A stretch of DNA of 6,950 bases from Nitrospira lenta. Its GTDB lineage: Bacteria; Nitrospirota; Nitrospiria; Nitrospirales; Nitrospiraceae. The stretch spans positions 1 through 6,950 of the forward strand of contig CAMDRK010000132.1 in NCBI GenBank assembly GCA_945906715.1. The letters run 5' to 3'. Positions 1 through 6,063 of this stretch are shown here, piece by piece; within the stretch, counting starts at the first letter, position 1, and every line of letters begins with the position of its first letter. The translations under genes and the position numbers were made by a program. Below the pieces are notes generated by a model. It did no database searches and was not told where the DNA came from. It worked only from the letters and a program-made list of their open reading frames with translations.

Positions 1-1
1 C

Positions 2-148
2 ACGGCAAACAAAATGTACCGCACGCGTGACCAGGCGAAAGCCGACGTGTTTGATTACATCGAGCGCTTCTATAATCCCAGGCGGCAGCACTCGACGTTG
101 GGCTATCTGAGCCCGATAGAGTTCGAACGGCAGGCAGAATTAGCGTAG
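2..148 (+). CDS. IS3-family transposase OrfB, C-terminal end only (5' truncated by window edge)
   Basis: The frame is open from the first bases of the window to a TAG at 146-148, giving 48 residues. They contain the very characteristic C-terminal block of IS3-family OrfB transposases: DVFDYIERFYNPRRQHSTLG (residues 15-34), followed by YLSPIEFE (35-42). This block follows the rve-type DDE integrase core, so the catalytic Asp, Asp and Glu residues all lie upstream of the window and cannot be checked. In this family OrfB is normally made as an OrfAB fusion by programmed frameshifting and carries out copy-out/paste-in transposition. The stop codon is followed within a few bases by a likely terminal inverted repeat, the expected arrangement at the right end of such an element. 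Whether the element is intact upstream is unknown. The family call is firm; the IS group is not assigned. Confidence 0.9.
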   Translation, partial: TANKMYRTRDQAKADVFDYIERFYNPRRQHSTLGYLSPIEFERQAELA

Positions 149-152
149 GGTG

Positions 153-178
153 GTGTCAACTAAACCGGCAGCAGCCCA
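153..178 (+). repeat. Probable right terminal inverted repeat of the IS3-family element
   Basis: The sequence from GTGTCAACTAAACC through GGCAGCAGCCCA lies just downstream of the transposase stop codon and ends in CA, as IS3-family ends do. Read from outside inwards it begins TGGGCTGCTGCCGG. The partner repeat at the left end is outside the window, so the repeat is inferred from position and the terminal dinucleotide rather than by matching two copies. The exact inner boundary is a guess. Confidence 0.5.
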
Positions 179-299
179 GTGTCGTAATCTTTCGCACTGC
201 AATGTGGGGTAGCGTTTCTCTGCGTGAGTGCTTTGAGATATTGCAGCGTATTGTCAGTCGTAGTGCCTAAGTGCTTACACTTGCTAGTGATGCCGGTAT

Positions 300-1430
300 A
301 TGAAAGCTCAATCTGCTCGAATATTGTTCCTGGTTCGCTCCCTCAATTTCGGCGGTACCGAACGGCAATTGGTCATGCTGGCCACTGGGCTTAAGGCGAG
401 TGGTGTGCCGGTACGAGTTGTGACGTTCTATGACGGTGGTTCTCTGCGAGATGAGCTTGCCGGTTCTGGCGTCGAGTGCCGATCGCTCATGAAGCGCTCC
501 AGGTGGGATGTCGCAAGGTTTTTGTGGCGATGGATTCGAATGGTCCTGGATTATCGCCCAGCGGTGGTGTATTCGTTTCTCGGCAGTGCAAATTTGATGG
601 CCATCGCGGCTAAGCCGTGGCTCGGTCACACCAAGATTGTCTGGAGCGTGCGTGCGTCCAGCATGGACCTGAATCGGTATGGGTGGCTGGATCGCCTGTT
701 GTATCGGATCGAGTGTAGGCTTTCTCGCTTCGCAGATTTAATCATCGCAAATTCCCACGCGGGTCGCGATTATGCGATTGCACATGGTTTCCCCTCTGCA
801 GAATTGATTGTGATTTCCAACGGCATTGATGTCGAGCGGTTTTGTCCTGACCCCAAGGTGCGGGAGCAGCTCCGAAAGAGACTGCGAGTTGCTGCTGACG
901 AATCATTCATAGGCCTGGTTGGGCGGATTGATCCGATGAAAGGACATGACGTTTTTTTACGGGCGGCGGCTATTCTGCGGCATGACCGGCAGAATGTTCG
1001 TTTTCTTTGTGTCGGGGAGGGGCCAGAATACTATCGACGGAGGCTTCTGGCTTTGACTGAGGAGCTGGGGTTGAGTCGCGCCGTGATCTGGGAAGGTGCG
1101 ACTGGCGACATGGAGGCCGTCTATAACTCGTTAGACATCGCCACCTGCTCTTCCTCTAGTGAGGGCTTCCCCAACGTCATTGGTGAGGCCATGGCCTGTG
1201 GAGTTCCTTGTGTGGCAACTAACGTAGGAGATGCCCAACGGATTGTTGGTGATGCAGGCTATGTCGTGATGGCCGATGATCCGATGGCGCTCGCCGAGGC
1301 ATGGTGCAGGGTGCTGGATATGGGAGCCGCAGAGAGAGCACGACTGGGGGGGCGCGCGCGCGCGCGTATCACCCAGCATTTTAGTCGTGATCGATTGATT
1401 GAGGTAACGTCGCGTGCGCTGGGGTTGTGA
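300..1430 (+). CDS. GT4-family (GT-B fold) glycosyltransferase, polysaccharide biosynthesis
   Basis: This 376-residue protein is a retaining glycosyltransferase expected to transfer a sugar from a nucleotide-sugar donor to a growing lipid-linked glycan at the inner membrane. The N-terminal acceptor domain opens with a Rossmann strand and a glycine loop, RSLNFGGTERQ (13-23). The signature WSVRASSMDL (115-124) follows, then ANSHAG (150-155) and VISNGIDVERF (171-181). The C-terminal domain (Glycos_transf_1 type) has the diphosphate-binding Arg209 and Lys214 in GRIDPMKG. The E-x7-E motif is Glu288 and Glu296 in EGFPNVIGE. Length is normal. The ATG at 300 is the only sensible start: an in-frame stop lies at 288-290 and the next Met falls inside the fold. 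No good Shine-Dalgarno sequence precedes it. A G7-(CG)7 repeat encodes part of the C-terminal helix. It closely resembles the gene at 2915-4069. Donor and acceptor sugars cannot be told from sequence. Confidence 0.93.
   Translation: MKAQSARILFLVRSLNFGGTERQLVMLATGLKASGVPVRVVTFYDGGSLRDELAGSGVECRSLMKRSRWDVARFLWRWIRMVLDYRPAVVYSFLGSANLMAIAAKPWLGHTKIVWSVRASSMDLNRYGWLDRLLYRIECRLSRFADLIIANSHAGRDYAIAHGFPSAELIVISNGIDVERFCPDPKVREQLRKRLRVAADESFIGLVGRIDPMKGHDVFLRAAAILRHDRQNVRFLCVGEGPEYYRRRLLALTEELGLSRAVIWEGATGDMEAVYNSLDIATCSSSSEGFPNVIGEAMACGVPCVATNVGDAQRIVGDAGYVVMADDPMALAEAWCRVLDMGAAERARLGGRARARITQHFSRDRLIEVTSRALGL
1346..1366 (+). repeat. Simple repeat G7 followed by (CG)7 inside a coding region
   Basis: Seven G residues (1346-1352) run directly into seven CG dinucleotides (1353-1366). 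The tract lies within codons for the LGGRARAR segment (residues 349-356) of the first glycosyltransferase. Alternating CG of this length is a known Z-DNA-forming and slippage-prone sequence. The reading frame is intact in this copy. A change in unit number not divisible by three bases would alter only about the last 20-25 residues. Confidence 0.9.
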
Positions 1431-1752
1431 TGCGAAGTAAACGAACGAACTCGGTGAACAGGGTGGGGATTTAGGGGGCTGAATGGAAAAATGGGCGATT
1501 CGCGTGCAGGTCGACTGGTTCCCGACGATCGGAGCGTCATGCAGCGGTAGGCTTTTTTTGTTACAGCGAGCAGCTGTGGTGTTTTGATTGTTGATTCCAG
1601 AGGGGTTTCGCGTCCTTAAAGTCTGTATGGCTTGGAGGATTGCGGGGCGGTATTGAAGCCGTCACGAGATGTGGGCCTTGACGTGAGTGACGCGCCGCTC
1701 AAGATGGAATATGCGAGGGCTGACCCCCTTCGTTTTTGGCGGGAAGAACGAC
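1431..1752. other. 322-base stretch with no convincing gene
   Basis: No recognisable gene, RNA or clear terminator is seen here. An ATG overlaps the upstream stop codon (TGATG, 1428-1432) but its frame closes after 14 codons at 1472-1474. A second short frame, ATG 1483 to TGA 1585-1587 (34 codons), has a G-rich AGGGGG run four bases upstream but no family resemblance. A T7 run at 1553-1559 has no stable hairpin directly before it. A TTG-started frame at 1632-1868 overlaps the SGNH gene by more than 100 bases and looks like a shadow. The frame of the SGNH gene itself is open from 1657, with a GTG at 1687 and ATG at 1711 as less likely starts. The region may contain a promoter for the SGNH gene, but no well-spaced -35/-10 pair stands out. 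Confidence 0.5.
1741..1746 (+). promoter_or_regulatory. Ribosome binding site supporting the SGNH gene start at 1753
   Basis: A purine run GGGAAG sits six bases before the ATG at 1753-1755. It is only a moderate match to the Shine-Dalgarno consensus. Its spacing, together with the typical signal-anchor sequence MKKNILAVLLG that follows, makes this ATG a better start than the in-frame GTG at 1687 or ATG at 1711. Confidence 0.4.
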
Positions 1753-2820
1753 ATGAAAAAGAATATTCTTGCAGTGCTGCTGGGCTGCCTTTTGGCCGTT
1801 ATTTTGGTGGAGGTCATCTTTCAGGCTCTTCCCGTGTCGGACGCGACGAGCACGATGGATGTCAATGACGCTAATCCATACATGAGATTTGCGCCAAATC
1901 GAAGCCTGGATATTTCGATTGGAAAGTTCTTTGAGATTAGAAGTCGGAAGAAGACGAACAGCTGGGGATTTTTTGACGACAAAGATTTTCGACGAGGTAC
2001 GGGTAAAGAGAAGCTGGTGGTCATTGGTGACAGTTATGTCGAGGCATTACAGGTGAAGAACGCCGAAGCGATTCACGGTAGATTGAGTGTTGCTCTTGAC
2101 TCCCAATATGATGTGTATGGCATTGGCTCCAGCGGTAGCCCTCTATCTCAGTATCTGGCTTATGCCAAGTTTGCACGAGCTGAATTTGATCCAAGTGTTT
2201 TCGTGTTTGTCGTGGTGGCGAATGATTATGACGAGTCTCTTTTGAGGTATAAGCAGAGCCCTGGTTATCATTACTATGACGACAACTTTCAGCTGGAGCG
2301 AGTTGATTACAGGGCTGGTCTGCTGAAAACGCTCTTGCGATTCTCTGCTACAGCGCGCTACTTTGCGATAAATTTACGCCCATATAGCTTTATTGGCGGC
2401 GCGAGGCAGGGTGGCTCTTCAGCGTTTGTTGCGAATGTGCCTGCGACGGTAGATGAAGTAAGGGTGAGCTGGAGTAAGAGGGCCGTTGATAGGTTTATGT
2501 CTGATCTGAAGGTGATAGTCGGGGATAGACCTGTTTTTTTTGTTGTTGATGGCCTGCGGGAGTATATTTATCGTGACGGTAGTGATTTGCAAGAGAAGAA
2601 AAGCTACGCGTATGTCATGAACCAGTATTTTATTCAGCAAAGCGAGGCGAGTAGATTTTTCGCCATTGATTTGCACCCGATTTTCAGAGACGATTATTTG
2701 CGGAACGGTGAAAAGTTTGAGTTTGAAACAAATGCTCATTGGAATGCGCGCGGGCACGAATTGGCCGCGCAGGCGGTGCGGTTAGCTTTGAGCCAGCGCG
2801 GATTGCTAGGGGCTCGTTGA
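1753..2820 (+). CDS. Membrane-anchored SGNH/GDSL-type hydrolase or acyltransferase-like protein
   Basis: With the start at 1753 this is a 355-residue protein. Residues 1-23 form a Lys-Lys-led hydrophobic segment, MKKNILAVLLGCLLAVILVE onward, which looks like an uncleaved signal anchor placing the body in the periplasm or outside. SGNH blocks follow in order: block I VVIGDSYVEA (89-98) with nucleophile Ser94; a glycine-rich block II, YGIGSSGSPLSQY (122-134); block III ANDYD (156-160) with Asn157; and C-terminal block V NAHWNARGH (327-335) with His329. Related proteins in polysaccharide clusters usually read D-x-H-W-N here, so Asn327 replacing the acidic residue is odd. The family includes esterases and the O-acetyltransferases of alginate and similar glycans. 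A role in adding or removing ester groups on the locus's polysaccharide is inferred from context. The gene is notably AT-rich compared with asnB, suggesting a separate origin. A T8 tract lies at 2534-2541. Fold is fairly sure; activity is not. Confidence 0.8.
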   Translation: MKKNILAVLLGCLLAVILVEVIFQALPVSDATSTMDVNDANPYMRFAPNRSLDISIGKFFEIRSRKKTNSWGFFDDKDFRRGTGKEKLVVIGDSYVEALQVKNAEAIHGRLSVALDSQYDVYGIGSSGSPLSQYLAYAKFARAEFDPSVFVFVVVANDYDESLLRYKQSPGYHYYDDNFQLERVDYRAGLLKTLLRFSATARYFAINLRPYSFIGGARQGGSSAFVANVPATVDEVRVSWSKRAVDRFMSDLKVIVGDRPVFFVVDGLREYIYRDGSDLQEKKSYAYVMNQYFIQQSEASRFFAIDLHPIFRDDYLRNGEKFEFETNAHWNARGHELAAQAVRLALSQRGLLGAR

Positions 2821-2914
2821 GTGGGCGCTATCGCTGAGTGAAAGTTGGGGGTAAGGTGAAAAAGTTGAGGCGTCCTCTTGGAACAGTATTTCCCTGCCTT
2901 CGGGTATCTCGAGA

Positions 2915-4069
2915 ATGATCCATATCCTTCATGTCATTACGGGGCTTGATACTGGCGGGGCCGAGGTGATGTTGGCCAAGCTGGTTGCTGGAATGGATCG
3001 AACCCGTTTTGCAAACAGCGTCGTATCGCTGACCGATCGAGGCCAGTTAGGTGCGAGCATTCAATCGTCCGGAGTGCCGGTCCATTGCCTAAACATGCGG
3101 CGAGGCTGGCCAGATCCACGTGCGTTGCCGAGGCTGGTTCGGCTATTGAAGACTTTAAATCCATCGCTGGTGCAAAGTTGGCTGTATCACGCCGATCTCT
3201 TGAGCCTGATCGCGGCCTGGATGGCCGGCCCCATCCCACTGGTTTGGAATTTGCGTTGTTCGGACATGGACTTAGAACATTATCCGTATCAAACACGCCT
3301 AGTTCAGCGGGTGCTTTCGCTCCGTTCACATGTGCCCGTTGCAGTAGTGGCGAACAGTCTGGCGGGGCAACAATATCATCAACGATTTGGATATCGGCCA
3401 CGCCGATGGGAGGTTATCTCGAACGGATTCGATACGGATCGATTCCGTCCTGACCGTTCCATAGGACCGAAGGTGCGCGAGGAACTTGGGTTGCCAGAAG
3501 ATACGGTGCTGCTCGCACTCGTTGCGCGTGTTGACCCCATGAAAGATCATGCAATGTTTCTGGCTGCGGCCCGCCAAGTTGCGACTGCGCGAGCTAATGC
3601 GCATTTTGTGTTGGTCGGGAAGGGCACGGAAACGCTCATTCCTCGAATCGCCGAGCTGGGTCTTGCAGGGCGAGTGCATTTTCTTAGTCCGCATCGCCAT
3701 ATCGATCGACTTATTCCCGGCATAGACATTGTCTGTTTGTCCTCGGCGTTCGGGGAGGGGTTTCCCAACGTACTGGGTGAAGCGATGGCCGCTGGCGTAC
3801 CATGCGTCGCAACCGATGTTGGCGATGTTCGGGCGATTATCGCCCACACGGGTGTTGTCGTGCCGCCACGTAACCCTCAGGCATTTGCGATGGCGATGAT
3901 CGATCTCATTGATCGAGGGCCGAAGGTTCGCTATGAGTTGGGGCAAGCAGCCAGGGTTTGGATCGAAGCGGAGTATTCACTGTCACGTATCATTACACGC
4001 TACGAGACTTTATATGAAAATCTTTTGCCCGCGTTAGTCGTGCAACCGGTCAACCGCTCCTCGGCATAG
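2915..4069 (+). CDS. GT4-family (GT-B fold) glycosyltransferase, paralogue of the 300-1430 gene
   Basis: This 384-residue protein has a complete GT4 architecture and probably adds one sugar to the lipid-linked repeat unit. Visible motifs are ITGLDTGGAEVML (8-20), WNLRCSDMDLEHY (111-123), ANSLAG (146-151), and VISNGFDTDRFRPD (167-180). Arg205 and Lys210 in ARVDPMKD and the E-x7-E pair Glu281/Glu289 in EGFPNVLGE complete the donor site. Many of these blocks match the first glycosyltransferase: from EGFPNV onward 21 of 24 residues are identical by direct count. The two are therefore relatives, perhaps recognising similar donors. The upstream gap to the SGNH stop is 94 bases. The ATG at 2915 is the only usable start: the frame closes upstream at 2852-2854 with no intervening ATG, GTG or TTG. 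Its ribosome binding site is poor. The asnB-like gene begins 20 bases after the stop, so the two are likely co-transcribed. Sugar specificity is unknown. Confidence 0.93.
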   Translation: MIHILHVITGLDTGGAEVMLAKLVAGMDRTRFANSVVSLTDRGQLGASIQSSGVPVHCLNMRRGWPDPRALPRLVRLLKTLNPSLVQSWLYHADLLSLIAAWMAGPIPLVWNLRCSDMDLEHYPYQTRLVQRVLSLRSHVPVAVVANSLAGQQYHQRFGYRPRRWEVISNGFDTDRFRPDRSIGPKVREELGLPEDTVLLALVARVDPMKDHAMFLAAARQVATARANAHFVLVGKGTETLIPRIAELGLAGRVHFLSPHRHIDRLIPGIDIVCLSSAFGEGFPNVLGEAMAAGVPCVATDVGDVRAIIAHTGVVVPPRNPQAFAMAMIDLIDRGPKVRYELGQAARVWIEAEYSLSRIITRYETLYENLLPALVVQPVNRSSA

Positions 4070-4089
4070 AGGGATGTAGAAATTTATTC

Positions 4090-6063
4090 ATGTGTGGGAT
4101 AGCGGGGATATTCAGTCGTCAGGGTGGGGAGTGGGAGACAGTCGTGTCTGCTATGGTTCAAGCGATCCGGTATCGTGGGCCTGATGATTCAGGGGTTTGG
4201 TGCGATCGGTCAGCAGGGGTTACGCTCGGGCATGCCAGATTATCGATTCTTGATCTTTCACCCGAGGGCCATCAACCGATGGCTTCGGGTAGCGGTCGGT
4301 ATGTAATTTCCTATAACGGTGAGATCTACAATTTCACTGAGCTGCGGTCTGAGCTGGAGGCAGCCGGTGCGAAGTTTCGCGGGCATTCGGATACAGAAGT
4401 CATGCTTGCGGCTTTCGAGGAGTGGGGACTTGAGCGCGCAGTGCGGCGATTTGTGGGGATGTTTGCCTTTGCCCTCTGGGACCGGGAGAGACGGACACTG
4501 ACGCTTGTCCGTGACAGAGTCGGGATCAAACCGCTGTACTTCGGATGGGCCGGAAAGACGTTTTTGTTTGGCTCAGAACTGAAGGCGCTTCGAGCGTACA
4601 AGGGTTTTCACGCTGAGATTGACCGCGGGGCGCTGGCCTCATTTATGAGGGTAGGGTATGTGCCAGCGCCACTGTCGATCTATAAGCATGTGTACAAGCT
4701 ATCAGCTGGTTGTGTGCTGACCGTGGGGGACAGGGAGCTCGAAGCAGCTGAGGGGTTTTCGCCTGATCCGGATGCTCGTCATGCGACATGGAGGCCGGTT
4801 CGTTATTGGTCGGCGAAGGAATATGCTGAGGCAGGCTGTGCCTTTCCATTCAAAGGATCAGAAACGGAGGCGGTGGAGCAACTCGATGGGCTCCTGCGCA
4901 ACGCCGTGGGGCTGCGGATGATCGCGGATGTCCCCTTGGGTGCGTTTCTGTCCGGCGGGATCGATTCATCGCTGGTCGTGGCGCTCATGCAGGCGCAGAG
5001 CAGTCGACCGATTCGGACATTTACGGTCGGATTTCATGAGGCGGAATACAATGAAGCGATTTATGCCAGAAAAGTGGCAGAGCATATAGGGACGGATCAT
5101 ACGGAATTGTATGTTTCTCCTGAGCAGGCGCGAGCGGTTATTCCACGGCTGTCGGCCATGTATGATGAGCCGTTTGCCGACTCATCTCAAATCCCAACAT
5201 TTTTAGTCTCTGAGCTGGCTCGCAGGCATGTGACGGTGGCCTTATCCGGCGATGGCGGTGACGAATTGTTTGCGGGGTATAACCGGTATTTCTGGGGAAG
5301 GCGCTTGTGGAGATACCTGGACCTGTTGCCCCCGTCAATCCGGCGCGGTTTGGCCGGGGGGATCACGTCCCTGTCGCCTGCAACATGGGCGGATTTTTTT
5401 GAACGGTTTGGACGGTTTCTTCCCGTGGTGACCAAGCCAGGTGACAAGTTGCACAAGCTCGCGGCTCTGCTGGCGCTACCGGATCCGGACTCCATGTATT
5501 TGGGCATGATCTCGCTCTGGAAAGATCCTGCCGAGATTGTGGTGCAGGGGGTGGAGCCGTTGACTCCTGTCACAGACCGAGCCAATTGGGCGACTCTTCA
5601 GGATTTCACCATGCGCATGATGTATCTCGATCTGATCACGTATCTCCCGGACGATATTCTCACAAAAGTCGATCGGGCCAGCATGGCGGTGGGTCTGGAA
5701 GCGCGCGTGCCGTTGCTTGACCATCGAGTCGTGGAGTTTGCTTGGCGGCTTCCGCTTTCGTTCAAGATCCGTCAAGAGGGTGAGGGGAAATGGCTCTTGC
5801 GGCGCGTTCTCGACCGGTATGTGCCCAGGCAGTTGATCGAGCGGCCCAAGATGGGGTTTGGTGTGCCATTGGGCTCCTGGCTGCGTGGGCCGTTGCGTGA
5901 GTGGGCCGAGGAGCTGCTCGATGAGCAGCGGCTCCATCGTGAAGGCTATTTGCACCCTGCTGCGATCCGGAGAAAGTGGGCGGAGCATCTTTCTGGCAAG
6001 CGTAACTGGCACTATCCACTGTGGAATGTGCTGATGTTTCAGGCCTGGCTTGAACGTGAATGA
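4090..6063 (+). CDS. asnB: Glutamine-dependent asparagine synthase-type amidotransferase (AsnB family)
   Basis: This 657-residue protein joins an N-terminal class II glutamine amidotransferase domain to a C-terminal ATP-pyrophosphatase synthetase domain. Cys2 in MCGIAGIF is the N-terminal nucleophile exposed when Met1 is removed, which fixes the start. Glutaminase residues include RYRGPDD (27-33), Arg50 in GHARLSI, NGEIYN (76-81) and SDTE (100-103). The synthetase domain has the PP-loop SGGIDSS (288-294), LSGDGGDELFAGY (385-397) and DILTKVDRASM (522-532). Ammonia released from glutamine is used to amidate an ATP-activated carboxylate, classically aspartate to asparagine in the cytoplasm. It is longer than the roughly 550-residue E. 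coli AsnB, as is common for homologues in exopolysaccharide and O-antigen clusters. Some of those are proposed to amidate uronic-acid sugars (WbpS type). Lying between glycosyltransferases, that role is plausible but unproven. A purine run at 4068-4074 is rather far (15 bases) to be an efficient ribosome binding site. The gene symbol names the family only. Confidence 0.95.
   Translation: MCGIAGIFSRQGGEWETVVSAMVQAIRYRGPDDSGVWCDRSAGVTLGHARLSILDLSPEGHQPMASGSGRYVISYNGEIYNFTELRSELEAAGAKFRGHSDTEVMLAAFEEWGLERAVRRFVGMFAFALWDRERRTLTLVRDRVGIKPLYFGWAGKTFLFGSELKALRAYKGFHAEIDRGALASFMRVGYVPAPLSIYKHVYKLSAGCVLTVGDRELEAAEGFSPDPDARHATWRPVRYWSAKEYAEAGCAFPFKGSETEAVEQLDGLLRNAVGLRMIADVPLGAFLSGGIDSSLVVALMQAQSSRPIRTFTVGFHEAEYNEAIYARKVAEHIGTDHTELYVSPEQARAVIPRLSAMYDEPFADSSQIPTFLVSELARRHVTVALSGDGGDELFAGYNRYFWGRRLWRYLDLLPPSIRRGLAGGITSLSPATWADFFERFGRFLPVVTKPGDKLHKLAALLALPDPDSMYLGMISLWKDPAEIVVQGVEPLTPVTDRANWATLQDFTMRMMYLDLITYLPDDILTKVDRASMAVGLEARVPLLDHRVVEFAWRLPLSFKIRQEGEGKWLLRRVLDRYVPRQLIERPKMGFGVPLGSWLRGPLREWAEELLDEQRLHREGYLHPAAIRRKWAEHLSGKRNWHYPLWNVLMFQAWLERE

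Larger units (their letters stand above)
1..178 (+). mobile_element. Right end of an IS3-family insertion sequence
   Basis: This stretch holds the end of the transposase gene and the probable terminal repeat, so it is the right extremity of an insertion sequence whose body lies left of the window. IS3-family elements end in 5'-TG...CA-3'. The CA at 177-178, about 30 bases after the transposase stop, fits that rule and is where I place the boundary. The left end and the 3-4 base target duplication cannot be seen. If the boundary is right, the duplicated target would be the GTG or GTGT starting at 179. Confidence 0.7.

Noticed and set aside
251..280. Promoter upstream of the first glycosyltransferase with TTGTCA as -35 box
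   Set aside because: At spacings of 16-18 bases the candidate -10 hexamers (GCTTAC, CTTACA, TTACAC) match TATAAT poorly.
1522..1559. Possible Rho-independent terminator after the first glycosyltransferase (CCGA...TCGG stem and T7 run)
   Set aside because: The only stem is four base pairs (1522-1525 with 1529-1532) with a three-base loop, and it ends 20 bases before the T run at 1553-1559. No hairpin directly precedes the T run.
1678..1706. Promoter before the SGNH gene with TTGACG as -35 box
   Set aside because: The hexamer 17 bases downstream (AAGATG) is a poor -10 match.
1687..1752. N-terminal extension of the SGNH gene from GTG 1687 or ATG 1711
   Set aside because: The extension would put 14-22 polar residues before a typical Lys-Lys signal anchor, and the purine-rich run at 1741-1746 is well placed only for the ATG at 1753.
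1632..1868. 78-codon frame starting with TTG
   Set aside because: It has no recognisable motif, a weak start, and overlaps the N-terminal coding part of the SGNH gene by over 100 bases in another frame.
3326..3946. 206-codon reverse-strand open frame inside the second glycosyltransferase, and other long antisense frames in the window
   Set aside because: Their translations show no family motif, and they lie opposite genes with complete, ordered catalytic motifs; such shadows are expected opposite GC-rich coding DNA.
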